Source: Prochlorococcus sp. AG-355-N16
GTDB lineage: Bacteria; Cyanobacteriota; Cyanobacteriia; PCC-6307; Cyanobiaceae
DNA: 64,000 nucleotides
NCBI GenBank assembly: GCA_003278545.1
Contig: QCEF01000005.1
Location: 62,001-126,000, forward strand
Reading direction: 5' to 3'
The position numbers and the translations under genes are program-made. Below are positions 34,060 to 43,829 of the stretch, in pieces. The notes under the pieces were generated by a model. It was not told where the DNA came from and did no database searches. It saw only the letters and a list, made by a program, of their open reading frames with translations. How positions within the stretch are numbered: the first letter of the stretch is position 1; every line of letters begins with the position of its first letter.

Positions 34060-34353
34060 TTACTTCTTATTTGAAGGTTTACGACTAAACATAGCGAGCA
34101 TTCGATCAGTTACAAAGAAACCTCCTACAACGTTGAAAAGGGCAAATCCAAGAGAAACTGAACCAATGATTAAAAGTGGTACGTTACCTTCTGCTTTTAC
34201 AATTAAAGTCAAGGCTGCAAGCATTGTTATTCCTGAAATTGCATTTGCTCCACTCATTAGAGGTGTGTGAAGAGTAGGAGGTACTTTCCCAATTAACTCG
34301 AGACCTAATAAACTACCAAGTAAAAGAACCCAAAGAAGACTTATAAAAGACAT
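34060..34353 (-). CDS. pntAB: NAD(P) transhydrogenase alpha, membrane part
   Basis: This 97-residue subunit has three hydrophobic segments and the conserved THTPLMSGANAISG-like sequence (TLHTPLMSGANAISG), equivalent to the membrane part of PntA, which is split from the soluble part in this organism. It sits 8 nt upstream of pntB. Confidence 0.95.
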   Translation of the reverse strand: MSFISLLWVLLLGSLLGLELIGKVPPTLHTPLMSGANAISGITMLAALTLIVKAEGNVPLLIIGSVSLGFALFNVVGGFFVTDRMLAMFSRKPSNKK

Positions 34354-34365
34354 AATTTTAAAACC

Positions 34366-35514
34366 TCAATTTTCAAAAACTTTATTTTGAAGAACAACTC
34401 CTTCATCGCTTAATAAACATCCAGAAATGAGTTCATCCTCTTTATCTAATTTAATTACACCATCTTTTATAAATGGTGTAATCAAAGATGTTAAGTTCTT
34501 AGCATAAAGTGAACTTGCATCATAAGGAACTGAAGAGGGTAATTCGCCCGCTCCTATAAGTTTTACCCCATCTTTGATAATAGTTTCATTTGATTTTGTT
34601 CCTTCGCAGTTCCCTCCCTGAGAAACTGCTAAATCAATAACTACTGCTCCAGACCTCATTTTTTCAATCATGGGTGAGTCTATTAAAACAGGGGCCTTTT
34701 TACCTAGAACTTGCGCAGTACATATAGCGACATCAGCTTCAGATAAATATTTAGTTAAAGTTGCCTTCTGTTTTGAGAGGAATTCGGGTGTTACAGCTTT
34801 TGCATAACCTCCTGCCTCTCCTGGCTTTTCCTCAACTTCAGGAAGTTCTATAAATCTTGCTCCGAGGGACTCCACTTGTTCTTTAACAGCAGGTCTAATA
34901 TCAGATACAAATACTATTGCTCCAAGTCTTTTCGCTGTCGCAACTGCCTGTAATCCAGCAACGCCTCCACCAAGAACCACTACTTTGGCAGGTTGGACTG
35001 TCCCTGCTGCAGTCATAAGCATTGGGAAATATCTATCTAACTCACTTGCAGCCAAAAGAACTGCTTTATATCCAGCAATATTTGCCTGTGAAGAAAGAAC
35101 ATCAGAAGATTGAGCTCTACTAATCCTCGGAAGCAACTCTAGTGATAAAGCAGAAATCTTATTACTATTTATAATCCCAAGAAGCTCCTTATTACCATAT
35201 GGGTTAAGAAGACCAAGAAGAACAGCGCCTTTCTTTAACTTAGTTAAATTATCCTCTGATGGAGTTTGAACACAAAATATTAAGTCAGCTTCACCCCAAA
35301 TTTTTTGATCTAAGTTGTTTATTATTATTCCGCCCGATTCTTCATATGATAAGTCACTAAATCCTGATAATTTTCCTGCTGAACTTTCAATATAAACTTC
35401 ACATCCAAGGCTTTTTAATTTCTTTACCGCTTCTGGCGTAGCTGAAACTCTCCTTTCACCAGAGCTTGTTTCGGAAGGAATAAGTATCTTTGTCAATTTA
35501 TTTTTTTTAAACAT
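34366..35514 (-). CDS. pntA: NAD(P) transhydrogenase alpha, NAD-binding part
   Basis: The 382-residue soluble NAD-binding subunit starts KKNKLTKILIPSETSSGERR and has the AlaDH/PNT Rossmann fingerprint VLGGGVAGLQAVATAKRLGA and the RQD-loop region around residues 120-140. It is the promoter-proximal gene of the pntA-pntAB-pntB operon. Confidence 0.96.
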   Translation of the reverse strand: MFKKNKLTKILIPSETSSGERRVSATPEAVKKLKSLGCEVYIESSAGKLSGFSDLSYEESGGIIINNLDQKIWGEADLIFCVQTPSEDNLTKLKKGAVLLGLLNPYGNKELLGIINSNKISALSLELLPRISRAQSSDVLSSQANIAGYKAVLLAASELDRYFPMLMTAAGTVQPAKVVVLGGGVAGLQAVATAKRLGAIVFVSDIRPAVKEQVESLGARFIELPEVEEKPGEAGGYAKAVTPEFLSKQKATLTKYLSEADVAICTAQVLGKKAPVLIDSPMIEKMRSGAVVIDLAVSQGGNCEGTKSNETIIKDGVKLIGAGELPSSVPYDASSLYAKNLTSLITPFIKDGVIKLDKEDELISGCLLSDEGVVLQNKVFEN

Positions 35515-35621
35515 ACTAAATATAAATTGAAGAAAGTCAAAAGTCTTGGATTTTTGTTAAAAATATATTTTCTTTTCTATAAAAAATAGCTATCTAGAAT
35601 ATAAAGGTACTAAATAATCAA

Positions 35622-36200
35622 ATGAGTATAAAAGCAATCGAATGTCCTGATGGAGTTTGTCACAGTCATCATGGTGGACATGCTGTCCCAAGGCAAGCTA
35701 TGCAGAAAAACCTAGAAAAGCATGGAAAAGACTGGTGCGAGAAATTAGCAGAGAGAATTTATGAAATGTCAGTTGATACTTATTCACAGACAGTCATGCC
35801 CAGTCTCCACTCAGCAGGCTGGCAAAGAAGACATCTTGATTGGGAATTTAAGCTGGCAGAAAATGATTCTGAACCTGATGAAGCTCTCGTTGAAGGAATT
35901 ATTAATGCAACAGAAAGCTTTCTAAGGAGTAGTGAGGTTCATCGATTATTTATTCAGGAATTAGTTCAGGGCACATTCGAGGAAGCAAATGACAAAAAAA
36001 TAATTTCTAAAGCAATAAAATCTATCATTGAAGAAGAAATTGTTAGTTCACTCAGAGAAAAAAAAGAAACTCTTTTGAAGAAAATATCTTCAAAATTAGT
36101 TTCAGAAGAAAAAGTTAGCGAGGAACTTGCAATAAATTCAGCCAAAGAGGGTTTCGAGGAAGTCGAAAGGCTTCTTGCAAATCATAGCGAGGCTGTTTAA
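35622..36200 (+). CDS. Conserved hypothetical protein, 192 aa
   Basis: A short histidine-rich N-terminus (DGVCHSHHGGHAVPRQ) is followed by a mostly helical, acidic protein (SVDTYSQTVMPSLHSAGWQR near residues 49-68). It has no signal peptide. I recognise it as a typical conserved cyanobacterial hypothetical but cannot assign a function. Confidence 0.78.
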   Translation: MSIKAIECPDGVCHSHHGGHAVPRQAMQKNLEKHGKDWCEKLAERIYEMSVDTYSQTVMPSLHSAGWQRRHLDWEFKLAENDSEPDEALVEGIINATESFLRSSEVHRLFIQELVQGTFEEANDKKIISKAIKSIIEEEIVSSLREKKETLLKKISSKLVSEEKVSEELAINSAKEGFEEVERLLANHSEAV

Positions 36201-36354
36201 TTCTATTTCTTAAGATTTTCTTTATAATTAGCGCAAAAATCCGCTCAAATATAAATTAAAGATTAAATTATTGTTTGGAAGTACGAAGTTGTAACTTATT
36301 AGACAATACATGAGCTGTTTGATGTGTTTATCTATAGACAACTTTTAAGTTTCA

Positions 36355-36579
36355 ATGGAAAATTTCATTAGAAAAAGGATCGACATTGCAACATGTTGGG
36401 CAACTAACAGAATTTCTGCAATGGATACTCTAGAAAGATATGAAGATAGTTATGCAATTGCAGAAGAATTTAGAGAGTGGATATTACATATTGGAGAAAA
36501 GAACGAAAATTTAAAAGATTCTGTTTTAAACTTCCCAAAGGAATTAAAAAAATTATTAGACCAAAAAGTAAACGATTAA
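36355..36579 (+). CDS. Small helical hypothetical protein, 74 aa
   Basis: MENFIRKRIDIATCWATNRI leads into a helical protein with two Trp and several acidic residues. No motif is recognised. Confidence 0.6.
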   Translation: MENFIRKRIDIATCWATNRISAMDTLERYEDSYAIAEEFREWILHIGEKNENLKDSVLNFPKELKKLLDQKVND

Positions 36580-36658
36580 ATAACAAATCGATCGAGTGAT
36601 ACCCGCCCTTCATTATTTGGGTTTGTTTATTAATATTAGTATTGAAATAAAAAAATAA

Positions 36659-38035
36659 ATGGAAAATAAAGAAAATACATCAAAAGTAGAAAATGTTGTA
36701 ATTATAGGTTCGGGACCTGCAGGTTATACTGCCGCAATATATGCAGCAAGAGCAAACCTTCACCCTTTGCTCGTAACAGGATTTAATTCTGGTGGAATTC
36801 CTGGTGGGCAATTAATGACTACAACATTTGTTGAAAATTATCCAGGCTTCCCAGATGGTGTACTAGGCCCTGAGTTGATGGATCTAATGAAGGCTCAAGC
36901 AGAAAGATGGGGCACTAATTTATACGAAAGTGATGTTGTCTCAATAAATACTGATTTACATCCCTTTGAAATAAAGACTTTAGAAGGAACTATAAAATCT
37001 AACTCAATTATTATTGCAACTGGAGCAAGTGCAAATAGATTAGGGGTGATAAATGAAGATAAATTCTGGAGTAAAGGAATAAGTGCTTGTGCAATATGTG
37101 ATGGAGCGACTCCACAATTTAGAGATGAGGAATTAGCTGTTATTGGAGGAGGCGATTCTGCATGTGAAGAAGCAGCATATCTCACAAAGTATGGAAGCAA
37201 AGTGCATTTGATTGTTAGGTCAGAAAAATTAAGGGCTAGCGCAGCAATGATAGATAGAGTAAAAGCTAATCCAAAGATAGAAATTCATTGGAACACAAAA
37301 GTTGATAAAGCTGATGGTTCCGAATGGCTTGAGAGAATAGAAACTATTCACTCTCAAGAAGGTAAAGGGGAAATCAATATAAAAGGTCTTTTTTACGCGA
37401 TAGGACACACACCAAATACGAAGTTCTTAGGCAACAAAATTGATTTAGATAATAAAGGATATATTGCTTGTAAATCAGGAAGACCAGAAACATCTATTGA
37501 AGGCATCTTCGCAGCAGGCGATGTTGTTGATTCTGAGTGGAGACAAGGAGTTACTGCTGCGGGAACTGGATGCATGGCAGCATTAGCTACAGAAAGATGG
37601 CTAGCCGAGAAAAACTTGGCAAAAACTATAGTTAGAGAAACACCCGAACCAGAAAAAAAACTTAATTCATCAGATTTTAATGAAGAAGAAGTTAATGAAG
37701 ATACTTTTGATTCAAATTCTGAATGGCAAAAAGGCAGTTATGCACTAAGGAAACTTTATCACGAGAGTAAAAAACCTATCTTAGTAATTTTTAGTTCCCC
37801 AAGCTGCGGCCCATGTCATGTCTTAAAACCTCAGTTAAAAAGGGTAATCAGAGAACTTGATGGTGCAGTTCTTGGCGTTGAAATAGATATTGATAAAGAT
37901 CAAGATATTGCAAAACAAGCTGGTATCAACGGTACACCAACAGTTCAACTTTTTAAAGAAAAATTATTAAAAAAACAATGGCAAGGTGTTAAACAAAGAA
38001 GTGAGTTTAAAGAAGCGATAAAAAATATTATCTAA
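36659..38035 (+). CDS. NADPH-thioredoxin reductase with C-terminal thioredoxin (NTRC)
   Basis: The 458-residue protein fuses a flavoprotein thioredoxin reductase (FAD motif GSGPAGYTAAIYAARA, redox pair CAICDG at 144-147, NADPH motif GGGDSACEEA) to a thioredoxin domain with active site CGPC at residues 383-386, preceded by SPS instead of the usual W. NTRC supplies NADPH reducing power to 2-Cys peroxiredoxin and chlorophyll and starch enzymes. A 30-residue acidic linker joins the domains. Confidence 0.94.
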   Translation: MENKENTSKVENVVIIGSGPAGYTAAIYAARANLHPLLVTGFNSGGIPGGQLMTTTFVENYPGFPDGVLGPELMDLMKAQAERWGTNLYESDVVSINTDLHPFEIKTLEGTIKSNSIIIATGASANRLGVINEDKFWSKGISACAICDGATPQFRDEELAVIGGGDSACEEAAYLTKYGSKVHLIVRSEKLRASAAMIDRVKANPKIEIHWNTKVDKADGSEWLERIETIHSQEGKGEINIKGLFYAIGHTPNTKFLGNKIDLDNKGYIACKSGRPETSIEGIFAAGDVVDSEWRQGVTAAGTGCMAALATERWLAEKNLAKTIVRETPEPEKKLNSSDFNEEEVNEDTFDSNSEWQKGSYALRKLYHESKKPILVIFSSPSCGPCHVLKPQLKRVIRELDGAVLGVEIDIDKDQDIAKQAGINGTPTVQLFKEKLLKKQWQGVKQRSEFKEAIKNII

Positions 38036-38044
38036 GTTAACTGT

Positions 38045-38311
38045 TTACTTATTATTCCTCTTAGGGTTATTTTTATTAGTTGTAGGTTTAGCCCCTCCTG
38101 CATTTCTTTCTCTATAAGTTATCCTCCCTCTAGAAAGATCATAAGGACTTATTTCAACTAACACTTTGTCCCCAGCTAATAATTTAATTCTAAATTTAGT
38201 CAATTTACCAGCAGCTCTACATAAACATTGATGCCCTTCAGGTTGCTCTAGGGTAACCAAATAAAATCCATTTCCCTGCTCTTTTTCTATTACACCTGAA
38301 GTTTCAATCAT
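38045..38311 (-). CDS. infA: Translation initiation factor IF-1
   Basis: The 88-residue OB-fold protein reads GVIEKEQGNGFYLVTLEQPE and has AAGKLTKFRIKLLAGDKVLV and EISPYDLSRGRITYRER. It has a longer basic tail than E. coli IF-1. It occupies the ribosomal A site during initiation. It lies convergent with the NTRC gene with 9 nt between. Confidence 0.95.
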   Translation of the reverse strand: MIETSGVIEKEQGNGFYLVTLEQPEGHQCLCRAAGKLTKFRIKLLAGDKVLVEISPYDLSRGRITYRERNAGGAKPTTNKNNPKRNNK

Positions 38312-38403
38312 TAATTAATCTTTTACTGAGTTCATATTATCAGAAAAAGATTGGTCAAAATTGATTTAAGGAAAATTAAATACGCAACAGTATTAAATTC
38401 AAT

Positions 38404-38616
38404 TCAAATTGAAAATTTAATTTCATTAATTATTTGAAGTTGACCATAGTAAAAATTCGCTTTTGCAATTTTTTCAGAATCTTCTAATTGATCAAAAAAA
38501 ACAAAACCTAGGCTTTCCCATAATGAAGATCCGCAAACATTATTCAATTCATTTTTTGCTTCTTTTGCAAAATTATCTAGTTTTCGTTCAAGATTTTTAG
38601 ATTTAGAAACAGACAT
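38404..38616 (-). CDS. Small hypothetical protein, 70 aa
   Basis: MSVSKSKNLERKLDNFAKEA starts a mainly helical soluble protein with CGSSLWESLGFVFFDQLEDS in the middle. No domain recognised; length suggests a real gene. Confidence 0.6.
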   Translation of the reverse strand: MSVSKSKNLERKLDNFAKEAKNELNNVCGSSLWESLGFVFFDQLEDSEKIAKANFYYGQLQIINEIKFSI

Positions 38617-38670
38617 AGATCAAAAAATTTTCATAGTACAAATATACTATATAAGCCTAGAATTGCAACA

Positions 38671-39633
38671 TTAAAAAGGTAATCTCTTTTTTTCTTCAAT
38701 ATTTAGATCTGCTTCCATTTCCCTTAGTCTCTTAAGAATTTGTTGGTAGTACTCCTTTATATAACTCTCTAGTGATGTCATATCTTCTTTTTTAAGTTCT
38801 AATATTTCGTAAGTTTTGCTCATGTCAGCATCTAATGATTCACCACTACTAGTTACTTCAGCAAAAGCCAATCTTTCAGCAACATTTAAAGAATCTTGGA
38901 AAAAGGAAACTACTTTTTGAGTGACACTAATTAGGAATGGGGAAACTCTAAAAATTTTAGCCTTCTTTTCGCTAAATTTTTCACATAGGGATATGACTTC
39001 ATTTGAATCCCATGCTTTAGGACCAACCAATGGCAATGAGGTTCTATATGTTTTTGGATTATTAACTGCTGCGACAATAACTTTTGCCATGTCTTGAGTA
39101 TTCATGTATGCAATTTTAGTTGGAGTTCCACTCATCCATACTGCTTGACTATCTAGAATTGGTATAGCAAATTGACTTATAACTCCTTGCATAAAAGCTG
39201 CACATTTGAAGACTGTATAATCTAGACCAGATTTCTCAAGAAGTTTTTCAGTGCAATATTTAATGTCCATTAACGGAACATTTCTAAATTTCTCTGTTAG
39301 AAGGATTGAAAGGAATATGACTCTTTTTACATTTAAAGATTCACAAGCATTAAATAAGTTGAGTTTCCCATCCCAATCTATTTCATAAATACTTTTAGGA
39401 TCATCTGGTTTACTAGTAGCAGCATCAATAACAACTTCAATATCTTGTAATGCATATTCAATATCAGAAGAATTCAACAAGTTACCTTTTGTTAATTCAC
39501 AACCCCACTCTTGTAGGAAGGAAGCTTTTCTTGGGTTTCTTACAAAGCATCTAACTTCATGTCCATCTTCTATTGCTTGCTTAGCTATTTGCCTTCCAAG
39601 TGTCCCAGTTGCTCCTACTAAAAGAATCTTCAT
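38671..39633 (-). CDS. ycf39: Ycf39-type NmrA/SDR protein
   Basis: This 320-residue atypical short-chain dehydrogenase begins MKILLVGATGTLGRQIAKQA (NAD(P) Rossmann fingerprint). It matches Ycf39, which with Hli proteins helps deliver chlorophyll to newly made photosystem II subunits. It lies just downstream of petM on the same strand. Confidence 0.9.
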   Translation of the reverse strand: MKILLVGATGTLGRQIAKQAIEDGHEVRCFVRNPRKASFLQEWGCELTKGNLLNSSDIEYALQDIEVVIDAATSKPDDPKSIYEIDWDGKLNLFNACESLNVKRVIFLSILLTEKFRNVPLMDIKYCTEKLLEKSGLDYTVFKCAAFMQGVISQFAIPILDSQAVWMSGTPTKIAYMNTQDMAKVIVAAVNNPKTYRTSLPLVGPKAWDSNEVISLCEKFSEKKAKIFRVSPFLISVTQKVVSFFQDSLNVAERLAFAEVTSSGESLDADMSKTYEILELKKEDMTSLESYIKEYYQQILKRLREMEADLNIEEKKRLPF

Positions 39634-39690
39634 ATTTTAGATTTACTTAACCTGTAGACAATAACTCAATTTGTGATGTGTTCGCGAGAA

Positions 39691-39789
39691 TCAATCTCCC
39701 TGAAACTTTAATAATAATGCGCCTCCAACCAATCCTATTGGTATTAGTATCCAAAAAACTGCCGCAATACTAAAAATTTCTTTAGCCAT
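39691..39789 (-). CDS. petM: Cytochrome b6f subunit PetM
   Basis: The 32-residue frame reads [20 protein letters not shown] and then [12 protein letters not shown], the single-helix PetM subunit of the cytochrome b6f complex. It is too short for most gene callers but matches the family closely. Confidence 0.93.
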
Positions 39790-39882
39790 AGTAAAATTTA
39801 ATCATTACTATAATTTACATTCAATATACATTTATTTGTTAAAAAAGTAGATAATGCAAATATCTTGAAAATTTTTGAGTAT

Positions 39883-40827
39883 ATGAATAGTAATCTTAAA
39901 GAAAAAAATATTAATTTTCCTAACTATTGGAATTGGAACGGTATTAAAGTTTGTTGGAGTGTTTCAGGCGAAGACAATGAAATCCCAATTATCTTTCTTC
40001 ATGGATTTGGCGCCAGTCGAAAACATTGGAGGAACAATTTAGAATATTTTGCGAAAAGGAATTGTGCCTCATATTCTTTAGATTTAATAGGATTTGGAGA
40101 TTCGGATCAACCTGGGATAAGACAAATTGGAAAATTAAATAATGAGATTTGGTGTAATCAAGTTAAAGACTTCATTACACAGGTGATAAGACCAAAGAAT
40201 TCTGGGAAAGTAATTCTTATTGGCAATTCCCTTGGATCATTAGTGGCTTTAACATGTGCTGTTTTTTTAGAGGATCAGATTGCAACAGTTATAGCATCGC
40301 CTCTGCCAGATCAAATTCAAGAATATAAAAAGTCAATAACAAAAAAATCATTATTTAAGAAATTTCAAGATAGATTCATAACAATTTTTTTTATTTTTTT
40401 CCCTTTGGAGATTATTTTATTTTTGATAACCAAATTAGGGGTAATAAAACTGGGACTAAATTCTGCCTATTTCAAAAAAGACAACATTGATCGCGAACTA
40501 ATAGATTTGGTGACAAAACCAGTTTTAAGGAGAACTTCAGCTAGATCATTAAGAGCGATGTGTATTGGAATGTCTTCAAGAGATGAAAAATTTCAGGCTT
40601 CTTACCTTTTGGGAAAACTTAGTGCCTCAAAAAAAGTTCCTTTTTTATTGATTTGGGGAGAAAAAGATAATTTCATACCTTTGTTTGTTGGTAAAAAGAT
40701 TGCAAATTTCTATAGATGGGTAAAATTAAAAATAGTATCCAATTCAGGGCATTGTATCCATGATGAAGATCCTTCAGTATTCAATAGAATCTCTTATGAA
40801 TGGATTAGAAATTTAAAAACTTTTTAA
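39883..40827 (+). CDS. Alpha/beta-fold hydrolase
   Basis: The 314-residue protein has [17 protein letters not shown] (oxyanion hole region), the nucleophile elbow [10 protein letters not shown], the Asp in [13 protein letters not shown] and the His in [10 protein letters not shown]. It matches cyanobacterial hydrolases of unknown substrate. A TTG at 39865 would add six residues; ATG at 39883 is preferred. It lies 4 nt upstream of ilvH. Confidence 0.86.
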   Translation: MNSNLKEKNINFPNYWNWNGIKVCWSVSGEDNEIPIIFLHGFGASRKHWRNNLEYFAKRNCASYSLDLIGFGDSDQPGIRQIGKLNNEIWCNQVKDFITQVIRPKNSGKVILIGNSLGSLVALTCAVFLEDQIATVIASPLPDQIQEYKKSITKKSLFKKFQDRFITIFFIFFPLEIILFLITKLGVIKLGLNSAYFKKDNIDRELIDLVTKPVLRRTSARSLRAMCIGMSSRDEKFQASYLLGKLSASKKVPFLLIWGEKDNFIPLFVGKKIANFYRWVKLKIVSNSGHCIHDEDPSVFNRISYEWIRNLKTF

Positions 40828-40831
40828 AAAT

Positions 40832-41356
40832 ATGAAACATACATTATCAGTCCTTGTAGAAGACGAATCGGGAGCTTTGAGTAGAATCTCAGGTCTCTTC
40901 GCTCGAAGGGGATTCAACATAGATAGCCTTGCAGTAGGTCCTGCCGAATCTAAAGGGATTTCAAGGTTAACAATGGTAGTAGAAGGTGATGATGAAACTC
41001 TTCAACAAATGACTAAGCAGCTTAATAAGTTATTTAATGTTCTGGGAGTTGTAGATTTTACTAATCTCGCAGCTGTTGAGAGGGAGTTGATGTTACTAAA
41101 AGTTTCATCGAAAGAAGATACCAGAAGTAATATCCTTGATATAGTTCAGATTTTCCGTGCAAAAGTTGTTGATGTATCAGATATGGCCTTAACTCTCGAG
41201 GTAGTTGGAGATCCTGGGAAGTTAGTTGCTCTAGAAAAATTACTTGAGCCATACGGCATCCTTGAAATTGCAAGGACTGGTAAGGTAGCTCTTAAACGCT
41301 CTTCAGGAGTTAATACAGAAATGTTGAAAATAAACAAATATTCTCTAGAAATTTAA
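40832..41356 (+). CDS. ilvH: Acetolactate synthase small (regulatory) subunit
   Basis: The 174-residue protein begins with the ACT domain [20 protein letters not shown] and [17 protein letters not shown], followed by the IlvH C-terminal domain. It gives valine feedback control to acetohydroxyacid synthase. It overlaps the convergent cyclophilin gene by 4 nt. Confidence 0.96.
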   Translation: MKHTLSVLVEDESGALSRISGLFARRGFNIDSLAVGPAESKGISRLTMVVEGDDETLQQMTKQLNKLFNVLGVVDFTNLAAVERELMLLKVSSKEDTRSNILDIVQIFRAKVVDVSDMALTLEVVGDPGKLVALEKLLEPYGILEIARTGKVALKRSSGVNTEMLKINKYSLEI

Positions 41357-42015
41357 TCTATTATCTGGATTGCCTTGATGTAGTCTTCTTTATTAATTTT
41401 TTTGAGTACATCTAATCCTTTTATAATCTTTCCAAAAATCGAATATCTTCCATCTAATTCTGGGATCTTAGTAGTTACAAAGAAAAATTCAGTTGATGAA
41501 GACTTATTTTTGCCGCTCTTAACCATAGCAATTGAACCACTCTCAAAAGTATTAACTAAATTTTCAGTTTCATTAGGATTTTTTATTTGATATTTATATC
41601 TTGGTTTACTTTCTTCTTTGAATTTTATTTCCAAAGGTATTGATGGACTTGTCTTATTCAGGTTTTGATTTCGATTTCGTTCAAAATAAAGTTTATTTTT
41701 TGTATTGACACCTCCATGTATAAACTTTATTTGGGGATAAATTATTATTTTATAGAATTTTTGATTTAAGTAAATATCATTGTCTATGTTTTCCAGAAAG
41801 TTTGATACTGTTACTGGGTTATCTTTACCAAATAATTCGACCTCAAAATCACCTTTTGTGGTTTTAAAATAAATTTTTTTATTAGTCTGAATACAACTAA
41901 AACTAAGTTTTTGGCAGTAATAATTTGAATCAATCTTATTTTTATAACTACAAGCTTGAGCCAAAAACAAAACCTGTATAAAAGATAATGTTTTTAAAAA
42001 ATATTTTTTTTTTAT
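41353..42015 (-). CDS. Cyclophilin-type peptidyl-prolyl isomerase, exported, possible ATA start
   Basis: The conserved part ([25 protein letters not shown]-like [46 protein letters not shown]) is a cyclophilin domain. The first canonical start is a TTG at 41970, inside the signal peptide. Reading upstream in frame to an ATA at 42013-42015 gives [21 protein letters not shown], a complete signal sequence with a possible lipid-attachment Cys. GGAGG lies just upstream. The ATA overlaps the ycf4 stop as ATAA. Confidence 0.78.
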   Translation of the reverse strand: MKKKYFLKTLSFIQVLFLAQACSYKNKIDSNYYCQKLSFSCIQTNKKIYFKTTKGDFEVELFGKDNPVTVSNFLENIDNDIYLNQKFYKIIIYPQIKFIHGGVNTKNKLYFERNRNQNLNKTSPSIPLEIKFKEESKPRYKYQIKNPNETENLVNTFESGSIAMVKSGKNKSSSTEFFFVTTKIPELDGRYSIFGKIIKGLDVLKKINKEDYIKAIQIID

Positions 42016-42569
42016 TTTAAGCCCTCCAAATTAACATCCAAAAATTTAGCCAGGCGAGCCCCTTCTTCCTCAACTTGAAGAAGTGGTTTAAGTTCACCTG
42101 CGCCACTTAAAGGGAGAGGTTTTTTTCTACCTTTTAATACTAAAGCGATTCTTCTTCTAGGATTAAATCCCTCACTTATATCCAATTTAACAGATTTTAT
42201 TTCATCGAAATTCAATTTAACTTCAATATCTTTTAATAATCCTTTTCTTTTTATTTCTACAGATTTTGATGATTTATCAAAATAATTACTTCCTGAACCA
42301 AAGTTTATGTAAACCAAATACCACAAGTAAAAATTTAATAAATTTGCTATTACTCCGTATGCTCCCATAATTATTCCTTGAGGGATAAACAATAAAGTTG
42401 AAGGATTTCCTAAAGGTAATAAATCCCTTCCTGTGTAGCTAGATATAGAAGCCAAAAGAAAACCAATACCCCCAATCGTTAGCATTCCCCCAATGATATA
42501 GTTTGAAATTTTTCTTGATCCACCAATTTTTTGTTCGATTTTATCGAAAGACGTGAGGTCTGAATTCAT
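42012..42569 (-). CDS. ycf4: Photosystem I assembly protein Ycf4
   Basis: The 185-residue protein has two N-terminal membrane hairpin helices (about 26-46 and 64-88) and the C-terminal soluble domain with FNPRRRIALVLKGRKKPLPL, characteristic of Ycf4, a scaffold for photosystem I assembly. It is divergent from psbD. Confidence 0.94.
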   Translation of the reverse strand: MNSDLTSFDKIEQKIGGSRKISNYIIGGMLTIGGIGFLLASISSYTGRDLLPLGNPSTLLFIPQGIIMGAYGVIANLLNFYLWYLVYINFGSGSNYFDKSSKSVEIKRKGLLKDIEVKLNFDEIKSVKLDISEGFNPRRRIALVLKGRKKPLPLSGAGELKPLLQVEEEGARLAKFLDVNLEGLK

Positions 42570-42752
42570 TTTTATCTTTATTTAAGAGCCTAATTCAAAT
42601 AATTTAACAAACTAAGGGAGTATTCTTACCTAATTTTTAATAAAAAAGTCAGGAAAGCTTTACAAGGCATTTCAGATATACAAATATTTCCCCACATTAC
42701 TCTCAATCTTTGTTACAGTCACTGCGTATCCCGAAGCTAAAAACGATTTCTC

Positions 42753-43829
42753 ATGACGATCGCAGTTGGTAGCGCCCCACAAAGAGGATGGTTTGATGTC
42801 CTCGATGATTGGTTGAAGCGTGACCGCTTTGTATTTATTGGTTGGTCCGGACTACTTCTACTTCCTTGTGCATATCTTGCTATAGGTGGTTGGTTTGTCG
42901 GAACAACATTTGTTACCTCATGGTACACACACGGAGTTGCAAGTTCATACCTTGAAGGTTGTAACTTCCTAACAGCAGCTGTAAGCACCCCTGGTGATGC
43001 CATGGGACACAGTCTTCTATTTTTATGGGGTCCTGAAGCCCAAGGTAGTTTCGTAAGATGGCTACAACTTGGTGGCCTTTGGAACTTCGTTGCATTACAT
43101 GGAGTATTTGGCCTAATTGGCTTTATGCTTCGTCAGTTTGAAATTGCTGGCCTTGTTGGAATTAGACCATACAACGCACTAGCTTTTTCAGCAGTAATTG
43201 CAGTATTTACAAGTATTTTCCTTATTTATCCTTTAGGACAGCATAGTTGGTTCTTCGCACCTTCATTCGGTGTTGCAGCAATCTTCCGCTACATACTGTT
43301 CATTCAAGGCTTTCATAATATCACTTTAAATCCATTCCACATGATGGGGGTTGCTGGAATTCTTGGTGGTGCTCTACTTTGCGCTATTCATGGAGCTACA
43401 GTACAAAATACTTTGTATGAAGATACAAGTATTTATACAGATGGTAAGGTTCAAAGTTCAACATTTAGAGCTTTCGACCCAACTCAAGAAGAAGAAACTT
43501 ATTCAATGATTACAGCGAATAGATTCTGGAGTCAAATCTTTGGTATTGCTTTCTCAAACAAGCGTTTCTTACATTTCTTGATGTTATTTGTACCTGTTAT
43601 GGGTATGTGGACATCTTCAATCGGTATTGTTGGCTTAGCACTAAATTTAAGAGCTTATGATTTCGTAAGCCAAGAAATTCGTGCAGCAGAAGATCCAGAA
43701 TTTGAAACTTTCTACACAAAAAATATACTTTTGAACGAAGGTATGCGAGCATGGATGTCTTCTGTGGATCAACCACACGAAAACTTTGTATTCCCTGAGG
43801 AGGTTCTTCCACGTGGAAACGCCCTTTAA
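42753..43829 (+). CDS. psbD: Photosystem II reaction centre protein D2
   Basis: The 358-residue D2 protein carries the five helices and known sites of the reaction centre ([19 protein letters not shown] region, [20 protein letters not shown] for iron and quinone binding). It starts [15 protein letters not shown]. psbC begins before psbD ends, in another frame. Confidence 0.98.
   Translation: MTIAVGSAPQRGWFDVLDDWLKRDRFVFIGWSGLLLLPCAYLAIGGWFVGTTFVTSWYTHGVASSYLEGCNFLTAAVSTPGDAMGHSLLFLWGPEAQGSFVRWLQLGGLWNFVALHGVFGLIGFMLRQFEIAGLVGIRPYNALAFSAVIAVFTSIFLIYPLGQHSWFFAPSFGVAAIFRYILFIQGFHNITLNPFHMMGVAGILGGALLCAIHGATVQNTLYEDTSIYTDGKVQSSTFRAFDPTQEEETYSMITANRFWSQIFGIAFSNKRFLHFLMLFVPVMGMWTSSIGIVGLALNLRAYDFVSQEIRAAEDPEFETFYTKNILLNEGMRAWMSSVDQPHENFVFPEEVLPRGNAL

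Noticed and set aside
43786-43812. Upstream extension of psbC (MYSLRRFFH)
   Set aside because: The conserved psbC start is the GTG at 43813 inside the end of psbD.
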